Assembly: GCF_001424225.1 (NCBI RefSeq)
Contig: NZ_LMOR01000003.1
Location: 251,006-315,005, forward strand
Origin: Microbacterium sp. Leaf151
Lineage (GTDB): Bacteria; Actinomycetota; Actinomycetes; Actinomycetales; Microbacteriaceae
Length of the DNA stretch: 64,000 nt
Direction of reading: 5' to 3'
Of this stretch, positions 50,298 through 59,865 are shown one piece after another. Under the pieces are notes generated by a model that was not told where the DNA came from, did no database searches, and saw only the letters and a program-made list of their open reading frames with translations. The first letter of the stretch is position 1. Every line of letters begins with the position of its first letter. A program made the position numbers and the translations under genes.

Positions 50298-51230
50298 ATG
50301 TCCGAAGCCACCCCGTCCCTTCCCGCTTACACGCACGTGCTCGCCGTCGACATCGGCGGCACCAAAGTCGATGCGGCCCTCGTCTCCCTCGACGGCGAGG
50401 TCGTTCGCGAGAGCGTCTCGCGGCGGACGACCGGGCGGAAGGCCGACCGCGACGAGGTCGCGCGCCATGTCCGGGAGGCCGCGATCGCGGCCCTCGCCGC
50501 CGCCCCCGACGCCCGAGTCGGCGCGATCGGCGTCGGCAGCGCCGGCCCGGTCGACCTGCCCTCGCGCTCGGTGTCGCCGCTGAACCTCCCGCTGGCGGCG
50601 GGCCTGGCGATCGATGACGTGCTCGCGGGCCTCGTCGACGGCCCGATCCATCTCGCCCTCGACGGCACATGCATCGCGCTCGCCGAGCACTGGCGGGGTG
50701 CCCTGGTCGGCTGCGATGACGCCATGGCGATCGTGGTGTCGACGGGCGTGGGCGGCGGATTCGTCATGGGCGGGCAGCCGGCCACGGGTGCGAGCGGTAA
50801 CGCCGGGCACCTGGGTCAGATCTTCGTGCGCACGATCGAGGGCGACGAAGTCGTGGCATCCACTCTCGAGGCCGTCGCCGCCGGCCCCGGCACGGTCGCG
50901 TGGGCCCGCGCACAGGGCTGGGAGGGCGAGACGGGGCTCGACCTCGCCGCCTCGCACGCGGCCGGCGACCCCATCGCCCTCGCGGCCGTATCGCGTTCGG
51001 CCACCGCCGTCGGTCAGGCCATCGCCTCGGCCGCGACCCTGTGCGACCTCGAGGCCGTCGCCATCGCCGGCGGTTTCTCGCACGTGGCGCCCGATTACAT
51101 CGATCAGGTGCGCGAGGCAGCCCAGGCAGCGTCGTTGCACGCGTACGCGCGTCGCTGCCGTGTGGTCGGTTCCGGCCTCGACGGCGACGGCCCGTTGTTG
51201 GGGGCCGCCGCCCTCGCTCTGCAGTCCTGA
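50298..51230 (+). CDS. ROK family sugar kinase
   Basis: The 310-residue kinase has the ATP phosphate-1 motif AVDIGGTKVDAALVSLDGEV (about 16-35) and VVSTGVGGGFVMGG in the second lobe. GNAGHLGQI holds the ROK GH motif, but the CxCGxxGC zinc cluster that normally follows is missing: the sequence reads GQIFVRTIEGDEVVASTLEA. It probably phosphorylates a hexose released by the downstream mannosidase pathway; the sugar is not fixed. It is followed after 142 bases by the ROK repressor. Confidence 0.88.
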   Translation: MSEATPSLPAYTHVLAVDIGGTKVDAALVSLDGEVVRESVSRRTTGRKADRDEVARHVREAAIAALAAAPDARVGAIGVGSAGPVDLPSRSVSPLNLPLAAGLAIDDVLAGLVDGPIHLALDGTCIALAEHWRGALVGCDDAMAIVVSTGVGGGFVMGGQPATGASGNAGHLGQIFVRTIEGDEVVASTLEAVAAGPGTVAWARAQGWEGETGLDLAASHAAGDPIALAAVSRSATAVGQAIASAATLCDLEAVAIAGGFSHVAPDYIDQVREAAQAASLHAYARRCRVVGSGLDGDGPLLGAAALALQS

Positions 51231-51243
51231 CGCGCAGCCTCCT

Positions 51244-51317
51244 CCCCGCAGGGCGGCACGGCGCCCCGCAGGCGGCCCGGCGCCCCGCAGGGCAGCCCGG
51301 CGCCCCGGCAGGGCGGG
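51244..51317. repeat. Minisatellite of 19-20 bp units
   Basis: Three units beginning CCCCGCAGG (51244, 51264, 51283), each ending in CGGCG, and a partial fourth lie between the two ROK genes. Confidence 0.7.
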
Positions 51318-51371
51318 CGTACCCTGAATGGCGAGGGCCGCGCCGCGGACCGGCGAACGAAGGCGGGGGCC

Positions 51372-52577
51372 ATGCGTACGGGATCCAACCTGCCCGCGGT
51401 GGGTGAGTACAACCAGACGCTGGTGCTCGATCTGATCCGCCGCTCGCCCGAGGGGCTCAGCCGGGTGGAACTCTCCGCCCGCACAGGTCTGAGCGCCCAG
51501 ACGTTGAGCAACGTCACCCGGCGTCTCGCCGACGAGGGGCTCATCGTCGAGGCGGGCAAGGTCATCTCGGGCCCCGGCAAGCCCCGGACGCTGCTGAAGC
51601 TCGACCCCCGCTCCCGCTTCGCGGTGGGGGTGCACCTCGACCCCGTCGTCGACACGATCGTCGTCGTCGATATGGCGGGCGAGGTCATCGTGCACGACGA
51701 GATCCCGCGCACACCTCACGCCACCCCCGCCGAATTGGTGGATGCCGTGGGCGCTGCCGTCGACACGATCGTCGAGCGCGCGGGCATCTCCCGCGATCTC
51801 GTGCTCGGTGTGGGTGTGGCCGCTCCCGGCCCCTTCGACGCCCGGGGCGGGCGCCTGCTCGACCCTCCCCTCCTGCCGCAGTGGCACAACGTCAACGTCC
51901 GCGAGGACCTCGGCGCGGTGACCGGGCTGCCGGTCCTCGTCGAGAAGGACGTCACCGCGGCGATGATCGGTGAAATGTGGTTCGACCGCTCCGACCGGCT
52001 GGCCGACGCGATGTTCCTGTACTACGGCGCCGGCGTGGGGCTCGGCGTGGCCATCGCCGGTGCGCCGGTGCGCGGGCGTACGGGCAACGCCGGCGGCATC
52101 GCCCACGTCGTCGTCGACCCCGACGGACCGCGCTGCGCGTGCGGGTCGCGAGGGTGCCTCGGTGTGTCGATCGAGCCGCGCGTGCTCCTCGCCGAAGCCG
52201 GGTACGACCCGGGCGACGCGGGGGACACGCGCCCCCACCTCGACCGCCTGGTCGACGGTGCGCGCCGGGGCGACTCGCGGGCGGTGGAGGTGCTGGAGCG
52301 CGCGGGGGAGCGGATCGCGCGCGCCCTCGTAGTGACCAACAACCTCCTCGACGTCGACGAGGTCGTGCTCGGCGGCCCGGTCTGGGAGCGTCTCGCCGGG
52401 GTGCTCGGTGACACGGTGGCCGCCCGGGTGGCCAGCGATCCGGTGTCGACCTCGACGCGGGCGATCGTGGTCCGCCGCTCTCTCGTCGGCCTCGATGTGG
52501 CCGCGGTGGGCGCCGCCTGTCTCCTGCTCGACGGCGCGTTCGCGGCGCGACCCGCTCGCATGATGATCGCCCTCTGA
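51372..52577 (+). CDS. ROK family transcriptional repressor
   Basis: The 401-residue repressor joins an N-terminal winged helix (LVLDLIRRSPEGLSRVELSA, then TGLSAQTLSNVTRRLADEGL, about 17-56) to a ROK sugar-binding domain. The domain keeps the full zinc motif CACGSRGCLG near 256-265, unlike the neighbouring kinase. NagC/Mlc-type proteins of this group repress sugar transport and catabolic genes. The ABC importer and alpha-mannosidase genes downstream are the likely targets, and the AT-rich region before them is the likely operator site. Confidence 0.9.
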   Translation: MRTGSNLPAVGEYNQTLVLDLIRRSPEGLSRVELSARTGLSAQTLSNVTRRLADEGLIVEAGKVISGPGKPRTLLKLDPRSRFAVGVHLDPVVDTIVVVDMAGEVIVHDEIPRTPHATPAELVDAVGAAVDTIVERAGISRDLVLGVGVAAPGPFDARGGRLLDPPLLPQWHNVNVREDLGAVTGLPVLVEKDVTAAMIGEMWFDRSDRLADAMFLYYGAGVGLGVAIAGAPVRGRTGNAGGIAHVVVDPDGPRCACGSRGCLGVSIEPRVLLAEAGYDPGDAGDTRPHLDRLVDGARRGDSRAVEVLERAGERIARALVVTNNLLDVDEVVLGGPVWERLAGVLGDTVAARVASDPVSTSTRAIVVRRSLVGLDVAAVGAACLLLDGAFAARPARMMIAL

Positions 52578-52641
52578 GGCGTTTTTCCGCGGTTCACAGG
52601 CGTCCGTGGCTGGATCGTTACCGAGAGGACCACACGCGGAC

Positions 52642-52670
52642 TTGCCGAGTTAGTCCATTTGATTTATAAA
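52642..52670 (+). promoter_or_regulatory. Promoter of the sugar ABC/mannosidase operon
   Basis: TTGCCG (52642-52647) and TATAAA (52665-52670) are spaced by 17 bases, 44 bases ahead of the start of the binding-protein gene. The stretch 52650-52676 is strikingly AT-rich for this genome, as expected of ROK repressor operators, and contains AGTTAGTCC and AGTTCC as an imperfect direct repeat. Confidence 0.65.
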
Positions 52671-52714
52671 AGTTCCTGGCGACGCGGTGTCTCCACCCGA
52701 GCAAGGGAGCTTCC

Positions 52715-54073
52715 ATGAAGAAACTGACGATGGCGAGCGGTCTTCTGACCGCCACCGCCCTGACCGTGGCTCTGGCCGGCTGCTCCGGCGGCAGCGCCGA
52801 CGCGGGCGACAGCACGACCATCCGAGTGGCCTACCAGACCACGGCGACCTTCAACGCGATGCAGACGCTGATGGAGACGGCGAAGGAGCAGTACGAGGCC
52901 GCGCACGAGGGCATGACCGTCGAGCTCGTCCCGATCCAGGCCGAGGGCGCCGACTACTACACGAAGCTCGCGCTGATGAACAAGTCGGCCAGCACCGCTC
53001 CTGACGTGCAGTACGAAGACACGTTCAAGATCCAGTCCGACGCGGCCGCCGGCTACCTGCTGCCCCTCGACGACTACCTGGCCTCATGGGAGGACTGGTC
53101 GCAGTTCGCCGAGGGCGCCCAGCAGGCCGGCCTCGGTCCCGACGGCAAGACCTACGGCGTCTCGCTCGGAACCGACACCCGCGGCCTCTGGTACAACAAG
53201 GCCATCTTCAGCGCCGCCGGCATCTCGGTGCCGTGGCAGCCGAAGACCTGGGACGATGTGCTCTCCGCCGCCGAGAAGGTCAAGGCGTCGAACCCGGACG
53301 TCATCCCGCTCAACGTCTACTCGGGCAAGACCGCCGGTGAGGCAGCGTCGATGCAGGGCCTCGAGATGCTGCTCTACGGCACCGAGGACACCCTCTACGA
53401 CACCGACAGCAAGAAGTGGGTCGTCGGCAGCCAGGGCTTCAAGGACTCGCTGCAGTTCGTCTCCGACGTCTACCAGGGCGGCCTCGGCCCGTCGCTGCAG
53501 CAGGCTCTCGACCCCAACATCTTCACCAGCGTGACCGCCGACTGGCTGCCCTCGGGCAAGCTCGCGATGGCGCTCGACGGCTCATGGCAGTCTGCCGCGT
53601 GGGTCGAAGGCGGTTCGGCCGCGTGGCCCGAGTGGAGCGACGCCCTCGGCATCGCCGCCATGCCGACCCAGGACGGCCAGGCTCCCGGCTCGACGAGCAT
53701 GTCGGGTGGCTGGACCCTCGCCATCGGCAAGAACACCAAGAACGCCGACGCCGCGTGGGACTTCCTCTCGACCGCGGTGAACAAGGACAACGCCACCGCC
53801 TACGGCATCGACAACAGCCAGATCGCCGTGCGCGCCGACGTCGCCGAGTCCAGCGAGTACCTCGACGCCAACCCGAGCTTCGAGACCTTCTCGAGCTTCG
53901 TCGACACCACGCACTTCCGTCCCGCGACCGAGGACTACGACAAGATCTCGAACCAGATCCAGGTCGCCATGGAGGCCGTCATGACCGGTCAGTCCAGCGT
54001 CTCGGACGCTGCCGCCGCCTACGACCAGGCCGTCATCGGCATCGTCGGCGAAGAGAACACCCAGAAGGGCTGA
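52715..54073 (+). CDS. Sugar ABC transporter substrate-binding lipoprotein
   Basis: The 452-residue extracytoplasmic binding protein has a lipoprotein signal with lipobox LAGC (Cys23) and the family 1 solute-binding fold: STTIRVAYQTTATFNAMQTL at the start, APDVQYEDTF, GVSLGTDTRGLWYNKAIFSA near 150-169 and GSTSMSGGWTLAIGKNTKNA near 328-347. It captures a sugar, probably a mannose-containing oligosaccharide given the GH38 gene. ATG 52715 follows AAGGGAG. No ATPase gene is in the operon; the importer presumably uses a shared MsiK-type ATPase. Confidence 0.93.
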   Translation: MKKLTMASGLLTATALTVALAGCSGGSADAGDSTTIRVAYQTTATFNAMQTLMETAKEQYEAAHEGMTVELVPIQAEGADYYTKLALMNKSASTAPDVQYEDTFKIQSDAAAGYLLPLDDYLASWEDWSQFAEGAQQAGLGPDGKTYGVSLGTDTRGLWYNKAIFSAAGISVPWQPKTWDDVLSAAEKVKASNPDVIPLNVYSGKTAGEAASMQGLEMLLYGTEDTLYDTDSKKWVVGSQGFKDSLQFVSDVYQGGLGPSLQQALDPNIFTSVTADWLPSGKLAMALDGSWQSAAWVEGGSAAWPEWSDALGIAAMPTQDGQAPGSTSMSGGWTLAIGKNTKNADAAWDFLSTAVNKDNATAYGIDNSQIAVRADVAESSEYLDANPSFETFSSFVDTTHFRPATEDYDKISNQIQVAMEAVMTGQSSVSDAAAAYDQAVIGIVGEENTQKG

Positions 54074-54075
54074 CC

Positions 54076-55008
54076 GTGACCGCCCTGGCTTCCACCGGGG
54101 CGACCGGAACCGGCCGGGGGTCGCGCGTGAAGACGCGCGGCCTCCGGTCGTCGGCCCGGGCGCTCCCCCTTCTCCCCGCAGCCCTTCTGCTCGCGGTGTT
54201 CCTGCTCGGACCGATCCTCGTGTCGCTGTGGGGTTCGCTCACCAACGCCACCCTCTCGGGTTCGACGGCCGTCGCGAGCGAGTTCATCGGACTCGACAAC
54301 TACACCCAGCTCTTCAAGGCCCCCGACTTCCCCGTCTCGGTCATCAACACGATCGTCTTCGTGTTCTTCTCCGCCGTCATCGGGCAGAACGTGCTCGGCC
54401 TCGCCCTGGCGCTCATGATGCGCTCGGGCAACCGCGTCGTCACCGCGGTCGTCGGCACCATCGTCGTCACGGCGTGGGTGCTCCCCGAGATCGTCGCGGC
54501 GTTCGCCGCCTACGCGTTCTTCCGCGACAACGGCACCCTCAACGGCATCCTCGCCCTCTTCGGCGCGGAACCGGTGAGCTGGTTGTTCACGATGCCCGTG
54601 CTCATGGTGATCTTCGCGAACATCTGGCGTGGCACGGCGTTCTCGATGATGGTCTACTCCGCGGCCCTCGCCGACGTGCCGCCCGAGATCACCGAGGCCG
54701 CCGAGGTCGACGGCGCGAGTGGCATCAAGCGCCTCATCTTCATCACCATCCCCATGATCCGCTCCACCATCGGCACCAACTCGATGATCGTGACCCTGCA
54801 GACCCTCTCGGTCTTCACACTGATCTTCGTCATGACCGGCGGTGGCCCCGGCAACGCGAGCACGACCCTGCCGATCCTCGCCTACCAGCAGGGTCTGAAA
54901 TTCGGGGAGCTGGGCTACGGCACGGCCATCGCCACGATCATGCTGCTCATCGGTGCGGTGTTCTCGTTCTTCTACGTCCGCGCGCTGCGCGAGGAGGTCT
55001 CGTCGTGA
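54076..55008 (+). CDS. Sugar ABC transporter permease (MalF type)
   Basis: The 310-residue inner membrane permease has six helices and the ATPase-coupling EAA loop ITEAAEVDGASGIKRLIFIT (about 213-232). LPAALLLAVFLLGPILVSLW is the first helix. It forms a heterodimer with the next gene product. GTG 54076 comes two bases after the binding-protein stop, and its own stop overlaps the next start by four bases (GTGA). Confidence 0.93.
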   Translation: MTALASTGATGTGRGSRVKTRGLRSSARALPLLPAALLLAVFLLGPILVSLWGSLTNATLSGSTAVASEFIGLDNYTQLFKAPDFPVSVINTIVFVFFSAVIGQNVLGLALALMMRSGNRVVTAVVGTIVVTAWVLPEIVAAFAAYAFFRDNGTLNGILALFGAEPVSWLFTMPVLMVIFANIWRGTAFSMMVYSAALADVPPEITEAAEVDGASGIKRLIFITIPMIRSTIGTNSMIVTLQTLSVFTLIFVMTGGGPGNASTTLPILAYQQGLKFGELGYGTAIATIMLLIGAVFSFFYVRALREEVSS

Positions 55009-55916
55009 GTGCCACCACCACCCTCCCCGAAGTGACGGGTCGCAGCCGGTCCGTCTCGCGGGCCCCGAAGAAGACCAAGGCGTCTCTGTCGTCGCCGCGC
55101 ACGCGCGCGCTGAGCGTGCTGAGCAACACGCTGCTGATCGTCGTCGGCATCCTGTTCGTCGTCCCGCTCATCTGGCTCGTCACGGCGTCGCTCGACGCGC
55201 AGCCGACGCTGGCGATCAAGATGCCCGAGGTCGTCACGCTCGACAACTTCGCGGCCGTGATGAAGCCCGACCTGCTGTTTTTGCCGCTGTGGAACAGCGT
55301 GCTGCTCGCGGGCGGCACGGCCGTCGCCACCGTCGTGCTCGCGTCGCTGGCCGCGTACCCGCTGTCGCGATACAAGATGCGCGTCGGCAAGCCCTTCCTC
55401 TACGCGGTGCTCTTCGGCACGTGCCTTCCGATCACCGCGATCATGGTGCCGGTCTACAGCCTGTTCGTGCAGCTGAACCTCATCGACTCCATCGGGGGCA
55501 CGATCCTCTTCCTCACCGCGAGCGCCCTGCCGATCGCGATCTGGATGATGAAGAACTTCATGGACGGCGTGCCCGTCGAGCTCGAGCACGCGGCCTGGAT
55601 GGACGGCGCGGGCTCGATGCGCACGCTCGTACAGATCGTGCTGCCGCTCATGCGTCCCGGGATCGCCGTGGTGTTCATCTTCACGTTCATCCAGGCGTGG
55701 GGGAACTTCTTCGTGCCCTTCGTGCTGCTGCTCAGCCCCGACTACCAGCCGGCCGCCGTCAGCATCTTCAACTTCTTCGGGTCGTTCGGGGCGGTGGCCT
55801 ACGGCCAGCTCGCGGCCTATTCGATCGTCTACTCCCTGCCCGTCCTCGGCCTGTACGTGCTCGTGCAGCGCGGACTCGGCGGCCCGTCGGCTCTCGCCGG
55901 CGCGGTCAAGGGCTGA
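55005..55916 (+). CDS. Sugar ABC transporter permease (MalG type)
   Basis: The 303-residue partner permease has six helices, the coupling loop VELEHAAWMDGAGSMRTLVQ (about 194-213) and the MalG-type middle GTCLPITAIMVPVYSLFVQL. The N-terminal 40 residues are basic and polar. GTG 55005 overlaps the previous stop. The alpha-mannosidase gene follows by 27 bases. Confidence 0.93.
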   Translation: MSATTTLPEVTGRSRSVSRAPKKTKASLSSPRTRALSVLSNTLLIVVGILFVVPLIWLVTASLDAQPTLAIKMPEVVTLDNFAAVMKPDLLFLPLWNSVLLAGGTAVATVVLASLAAYPLSRYKMRVGKPFLYAVLFGTCLPITAIMVPVYSLFVQLNLIDSIGGTILFLTASALPIAIWMMKNFMDGVPVELEHAAWMDGAGSMRTLVQIVLPLMRPGIAVVFIFTFIQAWGNFFVPFVLLLSPDYQPAAVSIFNFFGSFGAVAYGQLAAYSIVYSLPVLGLYVLVQRGLGGPSALAGAVKG

Positions 55917-55943
55917 CTCGTCCCCCCAGACAAGGAACATTTC

Positions 55944-58900
55944 ATGCATGACCGCACCGCGCTCACCGAGATGCGCATCGACCGTTTCATCCGCGAGCGC
56001 CTCGCCCCGGCCGTCTATCGCGCCCGCCGTCCCCTGACCGTCTCCGCGTGGGAGGCGCCCGGCGAGCCCGTTCCCTTCGATGAGGCTCGGGATGCCGATT
56101 ACCGCCCCTTCACGATCGGAACGCCGTGGGGCCGGGCGTGGGGGACCACGTGGTTCGCCGTCTCCGGCGAGGTCCCCGCCGACTGGCGCGACGCCGACGG
56201 CGCCCTGCCCGAAGGTACGGTCGCCGAGCTCGTCGTCGACCTCGGCTTCACGGCCGGCCAGAGCGGCTTCCAGTGCGAGGCGCTGATCTGGAACCGCGAG
56301 GGCGCCCCCATCAAGGGCATCTCACCCTTCAACAACGCCACCCCCGCGGCCATCGACGCCGAGGGACGTGTCGACGTGCTCGTGGAGGCCGCCTCCAACC
56401 CCGATGTGGGCAGCCTCTTCACGTTCGAGCCCACGGCGGTGGGCGATCCCGCCACCGCCGGCGACGCGCCTCTCTACACGCTCCGCGAGATGTCGATCGG
56501 CCTGCGCGACATGGCGGTGTGGGACCTGCTTCAGGACTTCCGCCTGCTCCACGGGCTGATCGCCGAGCTCGATGCGACCTCCGCCCGCCGCGCGACCCTG
56601 ATCGAGGGGATGGATGCCGCGATCGACGCAGTCGATCCCCACGACGTCGCCGGCACGGCACAGGCCGGTCGCGACGTGCTGGCCCCTCTGCTGGCCGCGC
56701 CCGCGGCATCCAGTGCCCACGTGCTGCACGCGGTCGGTCACGCCCACATCGATTCCGCGTGGCTCTGGCCCGTGCGCGAGACCGCCCGAAAGGTCTCACG
56801 CACGTTCAGCAACGTGCTCTCACTCATGGACGAAGACCCCGGGTTCGTCTTCGCGAGCTCCTCGGCGCAGCAGTTCGCGTGGATGAAGGAGCACTACCCG
56901 GCCCTCTGGGAGCGGCTGAAGGCCCGCGTCGCCGAGGGGCGCTTCGTGCCCGTGGGCGGCATGTGGGTCGAGTCCGACACCAACATGGTCGGCGGCGAGG
57001 CGATGGCCCGCCAGTTCGTGGAGGGCAAGACGTTCTTCCTCGACGAGTTCGGCATCGACACCGAAGAGGTGTGGCTGCCCGACTCGTTCGGCTACAGCGG
57101 CGCCCTGCCGCAGATCATGAAGGCCGCGGGTGCCCGCTGGTTCCTCACGCAGAAGATCTCCTGGAACGAGACCAACCGCATCCCGCACCACACCTTCCGC
57201 TGGGAGGGCATCGACGGCTCGCGCATCTTCACGCACTTCCCGCCCGTCGACAAGTACAACTCCGAGGTGACCGCGGCCGACCTCGCGCACGCCGAGCGCA
57301 ACTTCGCCGACAAAGGCCGCGCCCGCACCTCGCTGCTTCCCTACGGCTTCGGCGACGGCGGCGGCGGGCCCACCCGAGAGATGACCGCGACGATCGCCCG
57401 CACGCACTCCCTCGAGGGTGCCCCGATCGTGAAGCACTCCACCCCGCGGGAGTTCTTCGAGACGGCCGAGGCCGAATACGCCGATCCCGCCGTCTGGGCG
57501 GGGGAGCTGTACCTCGAGTTCCACCGCGGCACCTACACGAGCCAACTGCGCACCAAGCAGGGCAACCGTCGCAGCGAGCACCTGCTGCGCGAGGCGGAGC
57601 TGTGGGCGGCCACGGCGACCGTGCGCACGGGAGCGGCCTATCCGGCCGAGACGTTCCAGCGGCTGTGGCGTCTGGTCTTGCTGCAGCAGTTCCACGACAT
57701 CCTGCCCGGCACCTCGATCGCCTGGGTGCACCGGGACGCCGAGCGCAACTACGAAGCGATCGCGGCCGAGCTCGAGCAGGTCATCTCCGCCAGTCTCCGC
57801 GCCCTCGTCGGCACGGGTGACCGTGCGATCGTCGCCAATGCGGCCCCGCACCGCCGCGCCGGGGCTCCGGCCCTCGCGATCGCCCCGGCGACCCCCGCGG
57901 CCGACGTCGCCCCGCGCGTCGAGGGCGAGGGTTTCGTCCTCGACAACGGCATCGTCCGCGCCGAGATCGACGGCCGCGGGCTGATCGTCTCGCTCGTGGA
58001 TCTGGCATCCGGGAGAGAGGTCGTTCCCGCGGGCCGGACCGCCGGCCTCTTCGAGGTGTTCCGTGACACCCCCACCCAGTGGGACGCGTGGGACATCGAC
58101 GAGACCTACCGCCGTCATGCGACGCCTCTCGACTCCGCCGACAGCGTGCGGGTCGACGGCGACGCGATCGTCGTCGAGCGCACCGTCGGCGATTCCACGA
58201 TCGGCCAGCGCATGGCTCTCGCCGAAGGCTCCCGCACGGTGCGCCTGTCGCTCGACGTCGACTGGCATGAGCAGCAGAAACTGCTCAAGCTCGGCGTTCC
58301 CGTCGACGTGCACACCGACCGGGCGGCATCCGAGATCCAGTTCGGGCACATCGTGCGCCCGACGCACACGAACACGTCGTGGGACTCGGCGCGCTTCGAG
58401 ACCGCCGCGCACCGCTGGGTGCGGGTGGCCGAGCCGGGCTTCGGCGTCGCCGTGACGAACGACTCCACCTACGGGCACGACATCACCCGCCACGAACGCG
58501 AGGCCGGTGGCACGTACTCCCTGGTGCGGCTGTCGATCATCCGTTCGGCGATGTTCCCCGACCCGGGCCAGGATCAGGGCGCGCATCACCTCGAGGTCGG
58601 CATCGTCGTGGGAGCCGACGTGGTCGACGCGGTCGCCGAGGGCTATCGCACCAATCTGCCGACGCGCGTGGTGACGGATGCCGCCGAGACCATGGTCGCG
58701 CCTCTGGTCGCGATCGACGTGCCCGGCGTCGTCGTCGAGGCCGTCAAGCTCGCGCAGGACGGCTCGGGCGACGTGGTCGTGCGGCTGTACGAGGCGCTGG
58801 GCGAGCGGACGCGGGCGCATCTCGAGGCGGGCTTCGACGTGTCGGGCGTCACGGAGACCGACCTGCTCGAGCGCGAGGTCGACGCCGCGGCGGTGACGAG

Positions 58901-58970
58901 CGTCTCGGGCGGCGCCGTCGAGCTCGACCTGCGTCCGTTCCAGCTGGTGACGCTGCGGCTGAAGCGCTGA
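55944..58970 (+). CDS. Alpha-mannosidase, glycoside hydrolase family 38
   Basis: The 1008-residue cytosolic enzyme (no signal peptide) hydrolyses alpha-mannosides with retention. The zinc site begins with GHAHIDSAWLWPVRET (His266, Asp270 region) and the catalytic nucleophile is Asp380 in WLPDSFGYSGALPQIM. QQFHDILPGTSIAWVHRDAE carries the second metal-site His. The central barrel, a helical domain and beta-sandwich C-terminal domains fit the GH38 plan. As last gene of the ABC operon it should cleave imported mannosides inside the cell, and the ROK kinase may phosphorylate the released sugar. ATG 55944 follows AAGGAACATTTC. Confidence 0.93.
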   Translation: MHDRTALTEMRIDRFIRERLAPAVYRARRPLTVSAWEAPGEPVPFDEARDADYRPFTIGTPWGRAWGTTWFAVSGEVPADWRDADGALPEGTVAELVVDLGFTAGQSGFQCEALIWNREGAPIKGISPFNNATPAAIDAEGRVDVLVEAASNPDVGSLFTFEPTAVGDPATAGDAPLYTLREMSIGLRDMAVWDLLQDFRLLHGLIAELDATSARRATLIEGMDAAIDAVDPHDVAGTAQAGRDVLAPLLAAPAASSAHVLHAVGHAHIDSAWLWPVRETARKVSRTFSNVLSLMDEDPGFVFASSSAQQFAWMKEHYPALWERLKARVAEGRFVPVGGMWVESDTNMVGGEAMARQFVEGKTFFLDEFGIDTEEVWLPDSFGYSGALPQIMKAAGARWFLTQKISWNETNRIPHHTFRWEGIDGSRIFTHFPPVDKYNSEVTAADLAHAERNFADKGRARTSLLPYGFGDGGGGPTREMTATIARTHSLEGAPIVKHSTPREFFETAEAEYADPAVWAGELYLEFHRGTYTSQLRTKQGNRRSEHLLREAELWAATATVRTGAAYPAETFQRLWRLVLLQQFHDILPGTSIAWVHRDAERNYEAIAAELEQVISASLRALVGTGDRAIVANAAPHRRAGAPALAIAPATPAADVAPRVEGEGFVLDNGIVRAEIDGRGLIVSLVDLASGREVVPAGRTAGLFEVFRDTPTQWDAWDIDETYRRHATPLDSADSVRVDGDAIVVERTVGDSTIGQRMALAEGSRTVRLSLDVDWHEQQKLLKLGVPVDVHTDRAASEIQFGHIVRPTHTNTSWDSARFETAAHRWVRVAEPGFGVAVTNDSTYGHDITRHEREAGGTYSLVRLSIIRSAMFPDPGQDQGAHHLEVGIVVGADVVDAVAEGYRTNLPTRVVTDAAETMVAPLVAIDVPGVVVEAVKLAQDGSGDVVVRLYEALGERTRAHLEAGFDVSGVTETDLLEREVDAAAVTSVSGGAVELDLRPFQLVTLRLKR

Positions 58971-59140
58971 CCGCCGGCGCCCGCGGGCGCGAGGGAGACC
59001 GGTGCGGCCGGGGAGCGCGACGCCCCCCGGTCGCACCGTCGTTCGCCCGCCGCGCCCGTTCCATGGCGCGTGCGCGTCACCGCGTGGTGGGGGCGCCGCT
59101 CCTGTTCCTCCGCTGGTCCCGGCCGCGCCCATCGGCGCGC

Positions 59141-59325
59141 GGGAGGAGATTCCGGGAGCGGAGGAGGGTTGCCGTGGGCACGGTCCTCCATTCCCGGTTT
59201 CTCCTCCGCTGCGTGTCGTATCGCGCCGGCGCGTGACCGGCGGAGGACGGGGGGTGCGGGGAGGAGGGATGCCACGGCGGCTTCCTCCACTCGTCCCGGG
59301 TCCTCCCCTCGTCGCGGCCGACGCC
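59141..59325. repeat. Two copies of the GGAGGA/TCCTCC inverted-repeat family
   Basis: Copy A (about 59141-59207) opens GGAGGAGATTCCGG and closes with CGGTTTCTCCTCCG. Copy B (about 59258-59325) opens GGGGAGGAGGGATGCC and closes GGGTCCTCCCC. Both resemble the tandem units at 44393-44790. They occupy the 402-base gap between the convergent mannosidase and membrane-protein genes, which has no other feature. Confidence 0.7.
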
Positions 59326-59372
59326 GTGCGTTGAGCGGCCGAAGCGTTGCCGTGGCCTCCGCGCGACCGGGG

Positions 59373-59861
59373 TCACACGGCCGCGACCGCCATCAGGACC
59401 ACGGATGCCGCCATCGCGGCGATCTGGGCCCGATCGAGCCGCGCCGGCATCTTCAGCACGGCCGCAAGAGACAAGCCGACGTACCCGATCACAGCGCCCG
59501 CGAGCACGGGTCCGAGCCCCGGACCATGCGCGTGGGACGCGGCGGGCCCGCCCATGCCGAGCTGCAGCGCGGCCATCACCACCATCCCCAGGGTGGTGTG
59601 CGCGGTCATCAGCGCGGACACCCTCGGTGCCCGCTTCTGACGCGGCCGCCGCCAGATGGCGAGGGCCAGCGCGGCCGTGAGCAATACCACCGTCCAGTAC
59701 ACCGGCGCGACGAGGCCCGCCACCGCCGCATCCAGCATCGCCAGCAGCATGAGCACGGATGCCGCGACCTCGGGCGGCCGCACCCGCGCGCGGTCGGCTG
59801 CCAGACAGCAGGCGCCGACCGCGGCGGGCGCGACCGCCCAGGCGTGGAGGATCTCGCTCAT
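59373..59861 (-). CDS. Small integral membrane protein downstream of amine oxidase
   Basis: The 162-residue protein has about five helices (near residues 5-22, 30-50, 55-70, 82-102 and 110-135) and a His-bearing loop ASHAHGPGLGP. It opens MSEILHAWAVAPAAVGACC. Four bases separate it from the copper amine oxidase stop, so the two are cotranscribed. The context suggests a role in copper supply or enzyme maturation, but I recognise no family with certainty. Confidence 0.7.
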   Translation of the reverse strand: MSEILHAWAVAPAAVGACCLAADRARVRPPEVAASVLMLLAMLDAAVAGLVAPVYWTVVLLTAALALAIWRRPRQKRAPRVSALMTAHTTLGMVVMAALQLGMGGPAASHAHGPGLGPVLAGAVIGYVGLSLAAVLKMPARLDRAQIAAMAASVVLMAVAAV

Positions 59862-59865
59862 CGCC

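Noticed and set aside
49068..52238. Very long minus-strand open frame (about 1056 codons)
   Set aside because: Only the part from 50114 down has MoxR family sequence; the upstream part is antisense to the ROK genes with low-complexity Arg/Gly/Asp composition, a high-GC shadow.
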